DNA of 64,000 nt from Microcebus murinus. Lineage: Eukaryota > Chordata > Mammalia > Primates > Cheirogaleidae. A model generated the notes under the pieces. It saw only the letters and a list, made by a program, of their open reading frames with translations, was not told the DNA's origin and did no database searches. Positions 1 to 16,507 of this stretch are shown here, piece after piece (position 1 is the stretch's first letter; every line of letters starts with the position of its first letter). Made by a program: the position numbers and the translations under genes. Where the stretch lies: the NCBI RefSeq assembly GCF_040939455.1, contig NC_134112.1, positions 63,567,001-63,631,000 on the forward strand, written 5' to 3'.

Positions 1-841
1 GAAGTAGAATCAACAGAGCTTCTCAACAGATGGATGTGAGGTTAAGAGAGAGTAGGTGGTGATTGAAGTGATGAATAAACCATAGACCTTATATAAGGAC
101 CCTACAATATAGGCATATACAAAAATACAAAATATACAAAATATAAACTGTAATATAATTCAAACCACAGATTTGTGTGCCTCACTTAACAGAAGTTTGT
201 GTGTCTACTTTCCAAGTATCTTGGAAGCATTATTGTAGATTAACAAGTCAATAATTGATCACTGACAAAGGAATAGTACATGCGAGGATTAAGTATTGAA
301 TAGCTCTGGTGTATTACACTCTCAAGTTCTCAAAAACAGAACAAATAAACTGAAAAGAAACCAACACTAGCTGTCTGGAAACATTTTAAGTAAAACATGT
401 TTTCCTCTGGCTCACTACTTACAGCTATTGTCCCACAGTCCAACTTTAGCTACCATGCCAATGCCTCTAAAAGTTTCTCTTCCATTTCCTGGCAACATTT
501 AGCTGGTGGTGTCTGTTACCTCTGGTAGAAATCACAGTGATACAATACATTTACACAGTGCATTAATCTCTCCAGCTCCTCCTGTTGTGCAAATAGCTCC
601 ATAAATGTAAATTTGGCGCTTGAAAAAACAAATATTTTGGCCTTATTTGTCCTTTTACATAGACATTTTGCACAAACATTTTAGCTTACTATGTGTCACT
701 ATAACATTAATTGGTGTTATTTTCTATTATGTTTTAATAAATTATGCATATGCCTTTAAAAGTTCCTAGTGGAACATAACCTGGGGCATAACCTAGTCTC
801 TGACTGAATGTGGCCAGTATTCTCATAAAATTTCTCAGCAA

Positions 842-1173
<332 letters not shown>

Positions 1174-1849
1174 GAAAATACCTCAGTGTTTCCATAAAGC
1201 CACTGGCAAGTGATAGCAACCCATTTTTGCAGATGAGAAAATTGAAATAGCAACTTAGATGTATCACCTAAAGCCTCCTTGTCCAATAATGTTTTCCTTA
1301 TATATGTTGTTTCCAAAATAATATGGCTCAAAATAAAACAAGCATATTCACATGTCAGATAACAAGTTTATATAATCTCTTAGTTACAGATGCAGTTCCA
1401 GAAGGAGGTGGAAGGCATCCAAAACACAATATTGTAATTTTTATAAAACGAGATAGAAAGGACTGGGAAACAGTCCAAGAGGCTTCTAGACAACAACAGC
1501 CTCCCCCTAATTGGAGTGAATTCATAAGATAATAATCATTAGGTTTATTAATATCCATTGAAATACAAAACAAAATAAGAAATACAATTTATACCTTGGC
1601 TTGCTAAGTAGCAGAAAAACACAGTATTTGCCTGCATTTGTTTTGTTATAGCTTCATACCAGTGATAATCAGAAAAAACTCCTGGATAGGCTGTACAAGT
1701 GGTTTTCTAGCTTCTTTTAATAAGGAACTAATAAATTGATATCTCTGGTATTAAATTCCTTAAGTAATTTATGCATGTCAGAAATTGAAGTATAAATCAC
1801 TTTTTAACATTAAGACAAACCCCTGTTCAATACAGTTTCCTGACCAGCT

Positions 1850-2226
1850 GTCCTAGTACCTTCAGGCTGCTATAGCAAAGCACCATAGACTGAGTAGCTT
1901 ATCAACAACACAAATTTATTTCTCATGGTTCTATAGGCTGGGAAGTCCGAGATCAAGGCACAAGCAAATGAAGTGTCTAATGAGGACCCGTTTCCTGGTT
2001 CACAGATGGCATCATCTCACTGTGTGTCCTCACATGATAGAAGGGGGAAGGCAGCTCTCTGAAGCCTCATTTATTAGAGCACTAATCCCTTATTAGAGGC
2101 TCTAATCTCTATTAGAGCCTCCCATCCCTACCTAATCACCTCTCATCCCTACCTCCTAATGCCATCACATTGGTGGTTAGGTTTCAACAGAGGAATTTGG
2201 AGGGGACACAGCATTCAGACTATAAC
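1850..2226 (-). repeat. MaLR LTR remnant (MLT/MST-like)
   Basis: On the + strand it reads the typical reversed MaLR LTR pattern: 'gctgctatagcaaagcaccatagactg', 'aaatttatttctcatggttct', 'gaatttggaggggacac'. It contains a local duplication around 2045-2160 ('ttattagag' and 'catccctacct' repeated). Confidence 0.75.
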
Positions 2227-2540
2227 ACCAACATCTTAAAACCACTGGTGTAGGCAAGTCAGGCATTATTAGGTTGTGGAATCTGCTTTGCTTTTTATAT
2301 ACTAGAAACCCAAGGTCTTAAACATTTTTGGTTAAGTCTTGAAGATAACACCAACCATGCTTCATATGTTCAAGTAGTGTCTAGGAAATGCTTTGTAGAA
2401 CCCACATTTGAAAACTAATATATAACTGTTTATATTGTGGTTGTAGTATCATTGAAATCTAACCATCATAAAAAATGTCCTCCATACCTAACTCATACCT
2501 TTACCAAATGATATCACATTAAATTTGTCAAAATCAGTCT

Positions 2541-2875
2541 TTTTTTTTTTTTTTAAGACAGAGTCTCACTCTGTTGCCCAGGCTAGAGTGAGTGCCGTGG
2601 CGTCAGCCTAGCTCACAGCAACCTCCAACTCCTGGGCTCAATCAATCCTCCTGCCTCAGCCTCCCTAGTAGCTGGGACTACAGGCATGTGCCACCATGCC
2701 CGGCTAATTTTTTGTATATATATTTTTAGTTGGTCAATTAATTTCTTTCTATTTATAGTAGAGACAGGGGTCTTACTCTTGCTCAGGCTGGTTTCGAACT
2801 CCTGACCTCGAGCAATCCACCCGCCTTGGCCTCCCAGAGTGTTAGGATTACAAGCGTGAGCCACTGCGCCCAGCC
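2541..2875 (-). repeat. Alu (strepsirrhine dimer) with perfect TSD
   Basis: Inverted dimeric Alu beginning with its poly-T tail. It is flanked by identical aaaatcagtct at 2530-2540 and 2876-2886, so both ends are exact. Confidence 0.95.
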
Positions 2876-3739
2876 AAAATCAGTCTTTAATACCTAATTT
2901 AGAATGACAGATCTAAATGGAGGAGGAAAGGAAGGAACATGGAGGAAATTATAGAACTGTGCTGTCCAGTATGGCTAGCCACTAACTGCACCTGGCTATT
3001 CAAATTGAAATTTAAGTAAAATTGAATAAAATTTAAAATTTAGTTCTTCACCTGTAGTAGCCACATTTAAAGTACTCAGTAGCCACATATAGATAGCGGC
3101 TACTGTATTGACAACATAGATATAGAACAACACAAAGTTTAACAACACAATCTAGAAAGTACTGATACAAAAAGTACTTTAGTTGCTAGTGTCTTATATG
3201 TTTATATAAAAATGCCCATATAATGGCTTCTCAAGAGGAAAGATTGTTAATAAATAGAAACCATAATTTTATTTCTATGTCAAAAAAGTAACTTTTAAAT
3301 TTATAAATCCCACCTTCTTCCCTAAAACTCCTACCCTAAAAGATTTACAAATATAGAACTTGTAAAGGCTACATGTACAGAATTATAAGTAGAGCCAGTT
3401 CAGGATTCTCAGATTTGGGAAAAATGATTTCTGAAAGCACTCCATAAGAGAAAATTTTCAAGTATGACAACAAATTTTTCTAACTCATTTTGTACTACTC
3501 TTCCCTTCTACATATTTTGCTGATTACTGTCTTCTTCACAATGTGTTGTCATATATATTTTCTTTTTTAATTTCTATCCAAGGACATTAATCTGATTACT
3601 TATGACTGTAGCTCCTTGTTAAACAAAGGCCAATGTATAGTCATTTTTGTGTGTCATCATCTTAAAGGCAGGATGTTTGCATAGTCTAAATTGTCTTCCC
3701 ATATATTACTTCTTTAGTTACAAGGGATAAAATAGTAAC

Positions 3740-4715
<976 letters not shown>

Positions 4716-4736
4716 ACTCAATTCAATATTTTCTAG

Positions 4737-4837
4737 CCCTTTCTAAGGCACAAAATGATGTGATGACAATGAAGATGCAATCAGAGAGACTTTCTAAAGA
4801 ATATGATCGACTCCTGAGAGAACATACTGAGGTTCAG
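4737..4837 (+). CDS. BCAP29: BCAP29 penultimate coding exon
   Basis: Internal coding exon of B-cell receptor-associated protein 29, an ER membrane protein that pairs with BAP31 in export and quality control of membrane cargo. The exon follows a TTTTCTAG acceptor and ends at CAG|GTGAGT. With one base carried over from the previous exon it encodes 34 codons, including KAQNDVMTMKMQSERLSKEY, in the charged cytosolic coiled coil of the family. It ends on a codon boundary, so the last exon joins in frame. The call rests on close match to the remembered human protein (...SKEYDQLLKEH...). Upstream exons lie outside the window. An old LINE-1 3' end stops about 25 bp before this acceptor. Confidence 0.93.
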
Positions 4838-5984
4838 GTGAGTGACTTTAAGGGCCTGTATTTTTTGAAGTAGCAATTACCTAAGTAAACTATTTGGCCT
4901 AGTTGCCCTTCCCTAATCAAGAGGATGTGCTTTAATCCTGGCTTTGTTGAATCATTAAAGAAGTCTTATTTTTACCTAGAAGGTAAAGATTAGGACATTG
5001 CAAGAAAATACAAGGTAATCATAATATAAGGAATTGCTGACATGCTAACTTACAGCATTCCAGATTTGGTGAAAGTTTAACTCAAAGAATTGATCCACAA
5101 AACTGGAAGCATTGAAAAAGATACTAGTTCTAGAAAAATTGAGCTTTGCTATTTGGAATGCTTGCTATATTTGTGCCAAAATGAGGCCAAAAATTCAAGT
5201 GCCACATCCCACTGCTCCTTTTGTCCCAGTGTTTTAGACATCTTAGGACAAAGACTATAGCATTCAAATGTGTGATTTATTTCCAGAAGTTGATTAGCAA
5301 TATGGAAATAGAAAAAATGTTATTGTTCAAGCCACAAAATCAGATCTGGGCCATAGTTTTTCTTTTTCTTCTTCTCTAGTTCCACAAGAATAGGTTCCAA
5401 ACATTCATCCATGTTGGGCTTGTCTTTCCCCCATCTTTTCTGCTGCCAGCCACTAACCCGAATTGATTTCCCAGCCACTCTTTTTTTTTTTTTATATGGA
5501 CCCACACTTACTAAGTACTTTTTTTTCACTCCATCTCTAGATAGTCCTAAGTAAGTAAGGATGGAGAGAGTAAGTTAAGGAAGTATGAGACAATAAGGCA
5601 TCTTGGGTGCACAGAGAGTCTCATTCAACTTTGTTTTCTAAATCAACTCGATGAGTTCCTTAACTCTCTCAAAGACCCAGATTTTGGAGGTGGCAGATTG
5701 AAGGTAGGTCTTCTCTTCATAGCCCAGCCACTCTTTGACCAGTGTGTGGAGACTGGGGGGAGACCATTCCAGAAGCATCCCTAGTACTCCTCCCAGTTCC
5801 TCCCAAGAAAGACAAGTTGGGCTTAGTCCTCATAATTTGGCAGCCTTTGTGGCTTTCAGTCAGGGCTTTTTACCAAGTACAGCTCTTTGTGTCACTGCAT
5901 GCACTTCCCTGGATGTTAGTGGTCATTGTATCCCCAGGGTCCAGCACTGTGCCTGGCATGAGGCAAGCAGGCACTATACTTACA

Positions 5985-6215
5985 GACATTGGAATCAGAC
6001 ATACATGGAATACCTATACCTGGTCTAGTTTTTTGTCTTAGGCAGATTATATCATCCCTTTGAGGCTCACTTGTTTCATCTGTAAAATCTGAGTAATAAT
6101 AATAATGGCTGGCTCACTGAATTGTTGGGATAACTAAATAAAATGTGTAGAGTGCTTAGTACTAAGCCTGGCTAGTAGTAAACACTCAAGAAGTAACAGC
6201 TGTTATCATAATTAT
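5985..6215 (-). repeat. MIR SINE (diverged)
   Basis: + strand text 'tcatctgtaaaatctgagtaataataat', 'ataactaaataaaatgtgtagagtgcttag' and 'taaacactcaagaagtaac' matches the reversed MIR core pattern. Confidence 0.75.
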
Positions 6216-7624
6216 CATCAGCACCATCATCAACATCAGTATTACTTCCTCTGTAAAAGTTTTACTGAAAGAATGACTTATTTTCAACCAGCCACTTTGA
6301 CCCTTGATTTAGAGCCAGTCAGGGAGCAGTCCAAAGCAACTTTGTAATCTGATAGTCCCAGTAGATTTGCATGTTTGAATTAACTAGCCTACTTTGATAA
6401 TAGCAAGAAAAAGGGTGTCCCAGAGAAGCATGGATACCTATGTCCTCCAATCCCAGGATACCGAGGGCTCAGTTCACATGGTCTGCGGTAGGTAGTTAGA
6501 TTTTCAGCAAGACCACCCCTTCCCCATTTCCAAAAGAGAGATCCTGAAATTGCTCCCCTCATCGGGGCACAATAAGAATTACTCCATCTTTCAAGATCCA
6601 CCATGGGAAGTGAATAAGTCACCTCAGAGACCTCTTGTCTGAAAACATTTTCCCCCTATTTGTGAGGTCACAGTGTACTCAACAGGGATAAATATCCACA
6701 CCAGTGACTTTGCCATGGCGTCAGAAATGTTTTGAATGGAAAAAGGAAAACCGGGAATATGCACTCAATTTCTTACAGCTAGTGTCCATCGCTGACTGTC
6801 TCCCTTGTGGTAATAGCTAATGGTTCTCTTAATCCTGAAAAAATACATGGAACAGTGAGATTCCCGCAACCATTTCATTCCCCTAAAAAAGCTACCTTCA
6901 GTTTAGAGCTTCTGCATTCTTGCCAAAGGATATAGAAAGCTTTTATGAGCAATTCTTTCCCAAGAAAATAGTTGTTGTACTTGTTTCTTTGGAAAAGAAT
7001 GTGTTTACTCTCCATGACAACCCTCTAAGTTAAAATGTTTTAATATCCCTATTTTGTGGATGAAGAAGCTGAGACCCAGAGATGATTTATAATTTACTCA
7101 AAGTCACTGAACTAGAAGGAGATAACATTCAAAAGTCAGGAAATCTTTCCAGAACCTCCATCATAAATCACTATGTTCTTCAGGCAGTGCCGGTCATTGA
7201 ACTGTGTGTTCTTGCATCCATTCTCTCTCACTGCTGCTCTACTCTGTATCTCAGGGAGCTTCATCTCCTAGGCGACCTTGTTCTTTGACTTCTGGGCAGG
7301 TTTAGCCAATTGAAGGCCCCAGTAGAAGACTGAAGGCAGGAGGAAGGTGAAAGCCAGGGATTTCTCTTATTCTCTCTGCTTTAAGTGTCTTCTCCTTCAT
7401 GGCTCGAGTTCCTTCCCTCCGTGGTCCCAGTTCCCACCAGCCAGCTACTACCTATTGGCCCTCACTTCTGGGAACCATATCCTCCCTCATCCCTCCTGCC
7501 CAAGGAGTGATGGTGGCTTTCTGAGGTGCCTTACTGCACCCTGTTTGGCGTGTCTACTCCCTCATCACCTATAAAACAAACTCCCTGTAATAAATATCTG
7601 TGTTTGAAGGCGGAGAACAATCTC

Positions 7625-7790
7625 AGCTCCATAGTTTACCAGTTCTGTAACCCACAGGTGACTCATTTGCCATCTATGCACCTCAGCTATTTCATTATTT
7701 AAATGAGGGCTATAAGGATTAAACCAGATCCTAAAGAAAGCACTTTAAATATTTTTAATCAAGAAAAGCTCTATACAGCCACAAAAGGCT
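7625..7790 (-). repeat. MIR SINE (diverged)
   Basis: 'ctcatttgccatctatgcacctcagctattt' followed by 'ggctataaggattaaacc' fits a degraded reversed MIR. Confidence 0.5.
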
Positions 7791-9215
7791 ATTAGTTATG
7801 TCTTGATTGGTTACATTTTTTTTCCCATCTACCTACCTACCCCCACCATTGTTCGGTATGAGAACCACCTATATAAGGTTCTGACATTTAGGTGTCATTA
7901 AACAAGAACCCTTTTCTTAAAAGTAACTCTTGAACTTTAATGTTCACCACCTTCTGAACTTTGCTTGAGAAGCAAAAGACCATCTATAGTAAAAAGCTGT
8001 ATCAAATTGTCCTCACAAATTTTACTTCTGCTGTCAAACGCACCTTAGTAATTGCATTATATCCTAAAGTTCTTTGGAAGACATGTGAGCTTTCTCAATT
8101 TTTCATGGTTGACATACTTTCAGTGAAACAATCATAAAACAAAGGACTGTTACAATACTAAGGAAACAAAAGTTAAACAGGGAAAAACTTGTTTCTTTAC
8201 TGTAAACAGATCCTACTTTGCATCTTTTGAGTTGGTTTGGATTTCCCCATCTGGTCCCCTCCCTGTTATAGGCACTAAATAAATATTAGAAAACAGTCCC
8301 TTCAAAACATGTAGTCTTTGCCTTTCCTTATTTGTCCTGGCTCTCTTCTAAAAAAAGAAAGAACTAACAAGGGCTTGTTGGAAGCACAAACCCCTCAGCA
8401 CCTGCCAATTTTTAAATTTCATTTTGGAAAATCAACCTTTAATTAAGGGACTTGTCCATAAGAACAGCTTCATTAAAGCTTTGATTTTTATCAAAAGGTG
8501 TCAGATTTGTATAATTTTGTGGAAGCAGTACGTTATCATTTGGAATACCTCCTCTTATCTTCTTTGGTTGCTTAATGTTATTAAAGTTGCTCTGAAAGCA
8601 TTAATGCTCAGCCTGAACAAGAGCTTGATGAACTTCCTGTATAAGCAGTAACATTCTGCAACTCCATTTTATGGGATTTTTTTTCTTAATGTAGACATTT
8701 ACTTTCTGAGTGCAAGTGATCTCTTAAGGTTAATTTCTACTCGATTTTCCTTCAGTTTTAAATGTCATGTTAAGTCATCTTTGTAACATAATCAGCAGAA
8801 TATAATTCAAGAAGTCAGATCTATTGGCAAATAAATATCTGTAGGAGAAAGAAAAAATAAAAGCCAACCCAATGGGGTTTTTTGCTTCCCTTCATTCTTT
8901 CCTTGCCAAAAATCTTATTTGGGTTTGCAGTAGGGGAATTTTAGAAATTATGTTTTTCAAGGTGTAACTTGTGGAACAAAAGCAAAATAAATTAAGGCAG
9001 AAAAAAATGAACTTATCAGTGTTATTTTTTCCCCTCTAAATAAAAAGCACTAATTTTATAGTTTTTTAAATTTGAGATTTTCTCAGTCCATTTGTTCACG
9101 TTTGATTTTGCTCATAATTATAATGGAAGAGAAAATGTTTTTAAAAGTCCTGGTCATATCTGTGAATCTGTTTCTCACTCTTTGCTGTACTACATGTCAC
9201 ATTTTTTTTTTACAG

Positions 9216-9251
9216 GATCGTTTAGAAAAAAGCAATAAGAAAGGCCTGTGA
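9216..9251 (+). CDS. BCAP29: BCAP29 last coding exon (C-terminus and stop)
   Basis: After a T-rich tract and TACAG acceptor the frame reads DRLEKSNKKGL then TGA (9249-9251), joining in frame to the exon ending at 4837. The final KKGL is a KKXX-type dilysine signal, the COPI-dependent ER retrieval motif expected of BAP29/BAP31 proteins; as I recall, human ends KKRL. The exon carries only 11 codons, so it is easily missed by ORF-length methods. The following A/T-rich sequence is the 3' UTR. Confidence 0.93.
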   Translation, partial: DRLEKSNKKGL

Positions 9252-9560
9252 ATGTTATAAAAGAAGATTGTGATACATCGTGTCAAAATGATAAATTTGT
9301 TATCATGTTAGTCTCTAGAAATTTTAAAATTCAGTTCAGAAAAATGCATTATGACTGGTCAGTAATTTTTTTAATGCCGCACATAAGTTATATCATAATG
9401 GCACTATCAAAATGTTTGATGATGTTTCAGATATATTACAAAGTCTATATTCCAACTCTAAGAAAAATATAAGCATGTTAAATACCATATTTACATATTG
9501 ATAATAATACTGGTGTTTGGTGGCTATTTCCCAATAAAAGGAAAAATTCATTAGCCAGTT
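9252..9560 (+). other. BCAP29: BCAP29 3' UTR (putative)
   Basis: A/T-rich, stop-dense sequence directly after the BCAP29 stop codon. The first canonical AATAAA is at 9533-9538, so a transcript could end near 9550-9560. Longer forms are possible. The site is inferred from the motif only. Confidence 0.5.
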
Positions 9561-12401
<2,841 letters not shown>

Positions 12402-12405
12402 TTAA

Positions 12406-12825
12406 CCACTTCGGGACCAGCAGTGACCGTAGTCGACAGCCACAGATGAATGCGCACAGCCCAGCGTCGAATGTAGTCATAGCCACAGATGAACGCGCAC
12501 AGCAACAAGGCACACAGTCAAGCATCGACTTTAGCCAACAGCTGTGATATGACTTTTCTAATTTTTCATTTATCAAAATAAAATTGTGAATATTTAAACA
12601 TAATGTAATGAAAACATATATGTATATGTTACCTATTCTGATTTACATTACAAGTAAAGCTGCCTGTAAAGTAAAACAAGCTTTCAGTGTGTTAAAGCTT
12701 TCCTCACACAAGAGCAACGGATTCGCCGTCAATGCGCCGTCAATGCACAGCACAAACTATCGTGCGGACTACGAGTGCCAGCTGTGGGCGAGGTTTCTCG
12801 GCCAGTGAGCACGGTCCCGATGTGG
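12406..12825. mobile_element. Non-autonomous piggyBac element (MITE), copy 1
   Basis: 420-bp element bounded by TTAA at 12402-12405 and 12826-12829, the piggyBac target duplication. Its inverted ends are CCACTTCGGGACC and GGTCCCGATGTGG, 12 of 13 bp complementary. There is no transposase frame; the internal ORFs are chance. It shares about 350 bp with copy 2 at 28406-28753. It also has an internal duplication: 'agccacagatgaa' followed by 'gcgcacagc' occurs near 12438 and again near 12480, but only once in copy 2. Small piggyBac elements of this kind are, to my knowledge, known from the mouse lemur. Confidence 0.85.
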
Positions 12826-13088
12826 TTAAGCATTGGCTTTTACTTTAATGTCTAGACGGATTTGTTTAGAGTCCATGTAGCCTAGCTTCCTTAGCCTACC
12901 TTTCCTAGAAATCTTGAAAATCTACTTTTGAAAGTTCTATTTTATTTTTCTTTTTTTTAACATTTCATTTACTAAATGGAATTTTAAAAATTGCTTTCAC
13001 AGTGTTGCTTTCTACCTTGATATCTAAACATGTGACTTTATTAGTCCCTCCTTCTATAACCAGAAGTGATTTCAAACACTTCAGGAAC

Positions 13089-13479
13089 TGTGGTAGGCTG
13101 AATTATGGCCTCCCAAAAGATATCCCTGGAACCTGGGAATATTGCCTTCTATGGTAAAGGATGTGATTAAGTTAAGGATCTCGAGATGGAGAGATTGTCC
13201 TGGGTATTCTGGATGGGCCGTAAGTGCAGTCACAAGTATTCTTACAGAGAGAGGCTAAGGAAGATACTGCCACATAGCAGAGGAGAAGGCAGTGTGACCA
13301 CGGAGGCAGAGATTGTGGTGATGAAAGCCATAGCAAAGGAATGTTGGCAGCCACCAGAAGCGGGAAGAGGCAGGGAACAGATTCTTCCCTGGAGCCTCTG
13401 GCAGGAGCATGGCCCTGCAGACACTCTGAAACTGATATTGGACTTTTGGCCTCCAGAATTATGAGAAGAAATTTACAGT
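13089..13479 (+). repeat. MaLR LTR (MLT1A-like)
   Basis: Reads 'ggtaggctgaattatggcctcccaaa', 'gtgattaagttaaggatctcgagatgg', 'ggcagccaccagaagc' and 'ggacttttggcctccag', the order typical of an MLT1A LTR. Its 3' end is cut by an Alu. ORFs on both strands here (up to 136 codons) come from the LTR and Alu. Confidence 0.82.
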
Positions 13480-13665
13480 TTGGGTGCGGTGGTTCACGCC
13501 TGTAATCCCAGCACTTTGGGAGGCTGAAGCAGGAGGATTGCTTGAGGCCAGGAGTTCCAGACCAACCTGGGCAACATAGCAAGACCCCTTCTCTACAAAA
13601 AGAGGTTTTTTAAAAATTAGCCAGGCATGATAGTTCACCCAACTACTCAAAAGGATGAGATCCTC
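13480..13665 (+). repeat. Alu (AluJ-like, 3'-truncated)
   Basis: A complete left arm with 'cccagcactttgggaggctg', then a linker and the first part of a right arm, lost after about 13660. Confidence 0.85.
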
Positions 13666-13734
13666 TTAACCTCCTCTCATATATATATTCTTACCAGCCA
13701 ATTGATTTTTTTGAAAAAAGTGCATAGACCATAT

Positions 13735-14095
13735 TATTCCTGCTCAGAGTCTCCCAATTAATTCCCATTGCACTTGAGATCAAACTCCCAAGACTTCACC
13801 AGGCTCCCACCTACTCTCCAGCCTTATCTCTGACCACCCGCCTGCCATTCTCACCTGCATTCTTCCTTTTCCCCCTTGGATATAGATCATGATACACCTA
13901 CATTCTTATTCTTCTTAGAACAAGCCAAGGCTTTTCTCCAGGATTTTTGCAAACATAGTAAATGCTGCGTCCCAGGCCTCTCTGTCTTCTTACCCTATTT
14001 TATTTTCATCATAGCATTTATCACTATCTGAAATTATCTGACTTATGGTTGGTTTTGGCTCCTTCCCAGTGATTAACACAGTTCTTCCACACAGT
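13735..14095 (+). repeat. LINE-2 3' fragment
   Basis: 'cagagtctcccaattaattcccattgc', 'cctggctc'-like proline-rich text and 'catagcatttatcactatctga' follow the familiar order of the L2 3' end. Diverged. Confidence 0.6.
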
Positions 14096-14098
14096 AGA

Positions 14099-14315
14099 TC
14101 AGTGGTTCATTAACAGAGAGTGGAGAGGACTGCTCAAGGAACATTGAACAGTGTCTAGAGACATTTTGGTTGTCACAAGTACTGGCATGCAACTAGTGGA
14201 TAGAGGCCAGGGATGCTGCTAAACCCATTCTGCAATGCCCAGGATAACCACCCACAACAAATGACTATCTGACCCAAAACGTCAATGTTGCCAAGGTTGA
14301 GACATCCTGCAATAG
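14099..14315 (+). mobile_element. MER20 (hAT-Charlie relic)
   Basis: 'cagtggttcattaac', 'gtctagagacattttggttgtcacaa', 'tggatagaggccagggatgctgctaaac' and 'caatgttgccaaggttgag' match the MER20 consensus as I remember it. Non-autonomous fossil. Confidence 0.8.
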
Positions 14316-16205
14316 ATGCTTGTGGCAAGGGGTACTACATGTCCCCCGGTATCTATGCTTTCATTCATCTGTAGCAATAGATGTCCCAGATTTTTTACAC
14401 AGAGGTGCCAAGCATAAAGACATTTCCCAGCTTTTTCACATAGATGGAAATAGGTAGGAATGTCATGTGGTGGCAATTTCTCTTTTTCTTCCTCTGTCCT
14501 GCTGCTTAAAGCATAGACGCTGCCAGCTTAGATCATGAGATGGCGGCCACACAAAGTGGAGCAACAAGGAGGAGGCTGTGTCGCCGGCACCATAGAGCAC
14601 CACACCTGTCCTGAATTGCTGCTCAATAAGCTGTTGAATAAATAAATGACACCAGGTATCTTCAATGCATTATCTCTCTTAGCACACTACAGAGGAATAA
14701 AAAGCCATAAACACGTTTGTCCTGTATGGTGCAAAACCTTCAGCCTTTGTATCTTGCCTATTATTTTGGAATCTTGATTTAAAATTATATCCTCTACTAT
14801 CTCTGCACGTTCAACTTTTTATATTTGACTTAAGCATTATTACTTAAGCAGAATCATGCGGTGTGCTTCCGCAATATCTATGCAGATTGCACCATGGGTG
14901 TTTACAAGTCTTTTCTCCTTCCTTGTCTTTGTGATATACCCTATAAGACCCTGTGATATACCCTATAAGACCAAACACAAGAGCATCTAGTTACATTATG
15001 TGTAAAAAGATAGCATATGTTCTTGGTGATCAGCCCTTCTCTCAAATTTGAGCAAAGAATGTGTTTGAGGCAAGTTGGCTTTGCCCCTTGAACCAGGTGG
15101 TCTTCCTGGTTAGCCAGGCTTCTCCAGAAAGTCTATTGCTTCTCCAGAAACCTTTGTTCTCCGTGAAGTACCAACCATGGTAAGGAATGTCTGTCTCTCC
15201 AAAGGGCTGCCAATTTCCTGGAGTACATGAGACTCCTTGTCAACCAAGGGCTTCCTGGAATAACCCTCTAAGGAGGTTTACTTTCTGAAAAGTTTTTAAC
15301 TTTGTTGAATCACTGACCCAAGCAACCGGTGTTAGCGATGAGGCTGTGTCATGGTAACCAACGGGGATATGCGAGCAGAAAAGGCACATGAGCCCCATCG
15401 TCCCATGATACAGTGTGTTTAACTTATCCCTTGTCGTTGACATTTAATGAGAATCTTTGTTGGCTGAAGATGCTGTAGAATCAGTAGAGTGGTTACATGC
15501 AAAGACTACCTGCATTCAAATCCCTTCTCCCTTGTTTATGACCCATCCTGAATCTCAGTTTTTTCATCTTTGAAGTGATTAAGACTCGACCTCAAGGACT
15601 TGCTGATGGGATTAAATGAGTTAATACACATAAAGTACTTTTAACCATTTCTTGTGGTAAGCTGCTCTGAATATTATGAAAACACCGGTGTCCAGTGGTA
15701 AATTGCCTCCATTTAGAAAAAAAAAATCTGAAAAAAATTTAAAAATAAGTCTTAGAAGTGCAAAGAATACTGGATATGGTTGCACAAAATTTGAATATAG
15801 TTAATACCACTGAAATGTACACTTAAAAATGGTTAAGATGATAAAATGTTATATGTATTTTACCATAGTAAAAAACAACTGGGGGAAAAATGTGGACCCC
15901 CTAGTTCTATGGATTGAAAATGTACTGTGGTGGGACTGTTAGGCAGTTTAGGATGACTTCTAGCAACCATGGGCAGCTGGTGCCCTGCTGTCCCTCTTCT
16001 TCCTCCTCAGACAAGGCACGGTGCCCAATTTGTGCAGGTATGTAATAGATGTCTGTTTATTTGGATTGAATTCAGTTGAATTCTAGGGTGTCAGATTCTT
16101 TTAGATGAGTCTTCCCATTCCCTGTCTTTAGAGTATGCCCTGTCGTCTTAAGATTATGACAAGATCAGATACAATTTTGACCAACCTTCTTAAAATATTA
16201 AGTCC
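14316..16205. other. Intergenic, mostly unique
   Basis: No gene signal. Contains a 20-bp tandem duplication ('gatataccctataagacc' twice near 14934-14972) and a diverged MIR at about 15460-15650. The rest is unremarkable. Confidence 0.55.
15460..15650 (-). repeat. MIR SINE (diverged)
   Basis: 'catgcaaagactacctgcattcaaatccc', 'tctcagttttttcatctttgaag' and 'gggattaaatgagttaatacac' follow reversed MIR order. Confidence 0.65.
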
Positions 16206-16507
16206 CAGCCAAGTACAGTGGCTCATGCCTGTAATCCTAGCACTCTGAGAGGCCGATGCAGGAGGATCACTTGAGGCCAGGAGTTTGAGACCAGCCTGAA
16301 TGAGAGTCAAACTCTGTCTCTACCAAAAATAGAAAAATTACCTGGGCACAGTGGCCTGTGCCTGTAGTCTCAGCTACTTGGGAGGCTGAGGCCGGAGGAT
16401 CCCCTGAGTCCAGGAGTCTGAGTTTGCAATGAGCTATGATGATGCCACTGTACTCTAGCTGGGTCAACAGAGTAAGACTCTGTCTCAAAAAAAAAAAAAA
16501 AAAAAAA
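16206..16507 (+). repeat. Alu (older dimer)
   Basis: Complete dimer 'cagccaagtacagtggctcatg...' ending in about 22 A (16486-16507). The ORF on the opposite strand (16267-16542) is Alu sequence. Confidence 0.92.

Larger units (their letters stand above)
4838..9215 (+). other. BCAP29: BCAP29 last intron
   Basis: Runs from GTGAGT to TACAG. It holds two MIR relics and an L2/MIR-like piece near 5850-5960; the rest looks like unique DNA. 8400-8900 is A/T-rich and low in repeats. Short ORFs (for example 5735-6041 and 6389-6622) lack splice, family or composition support. Confidence 0.8.

Noticed and set aside
5735..6041. Two overlapping ORFs of about 98 codons in the BCAP29 intron
   Set aside because: Overlap L2/MIR-like sequence; no family resemblance.
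13172..13582. 136-codon minus ORF
   Set aside because: Formed by an MLT1-like LTR plus an Alu.
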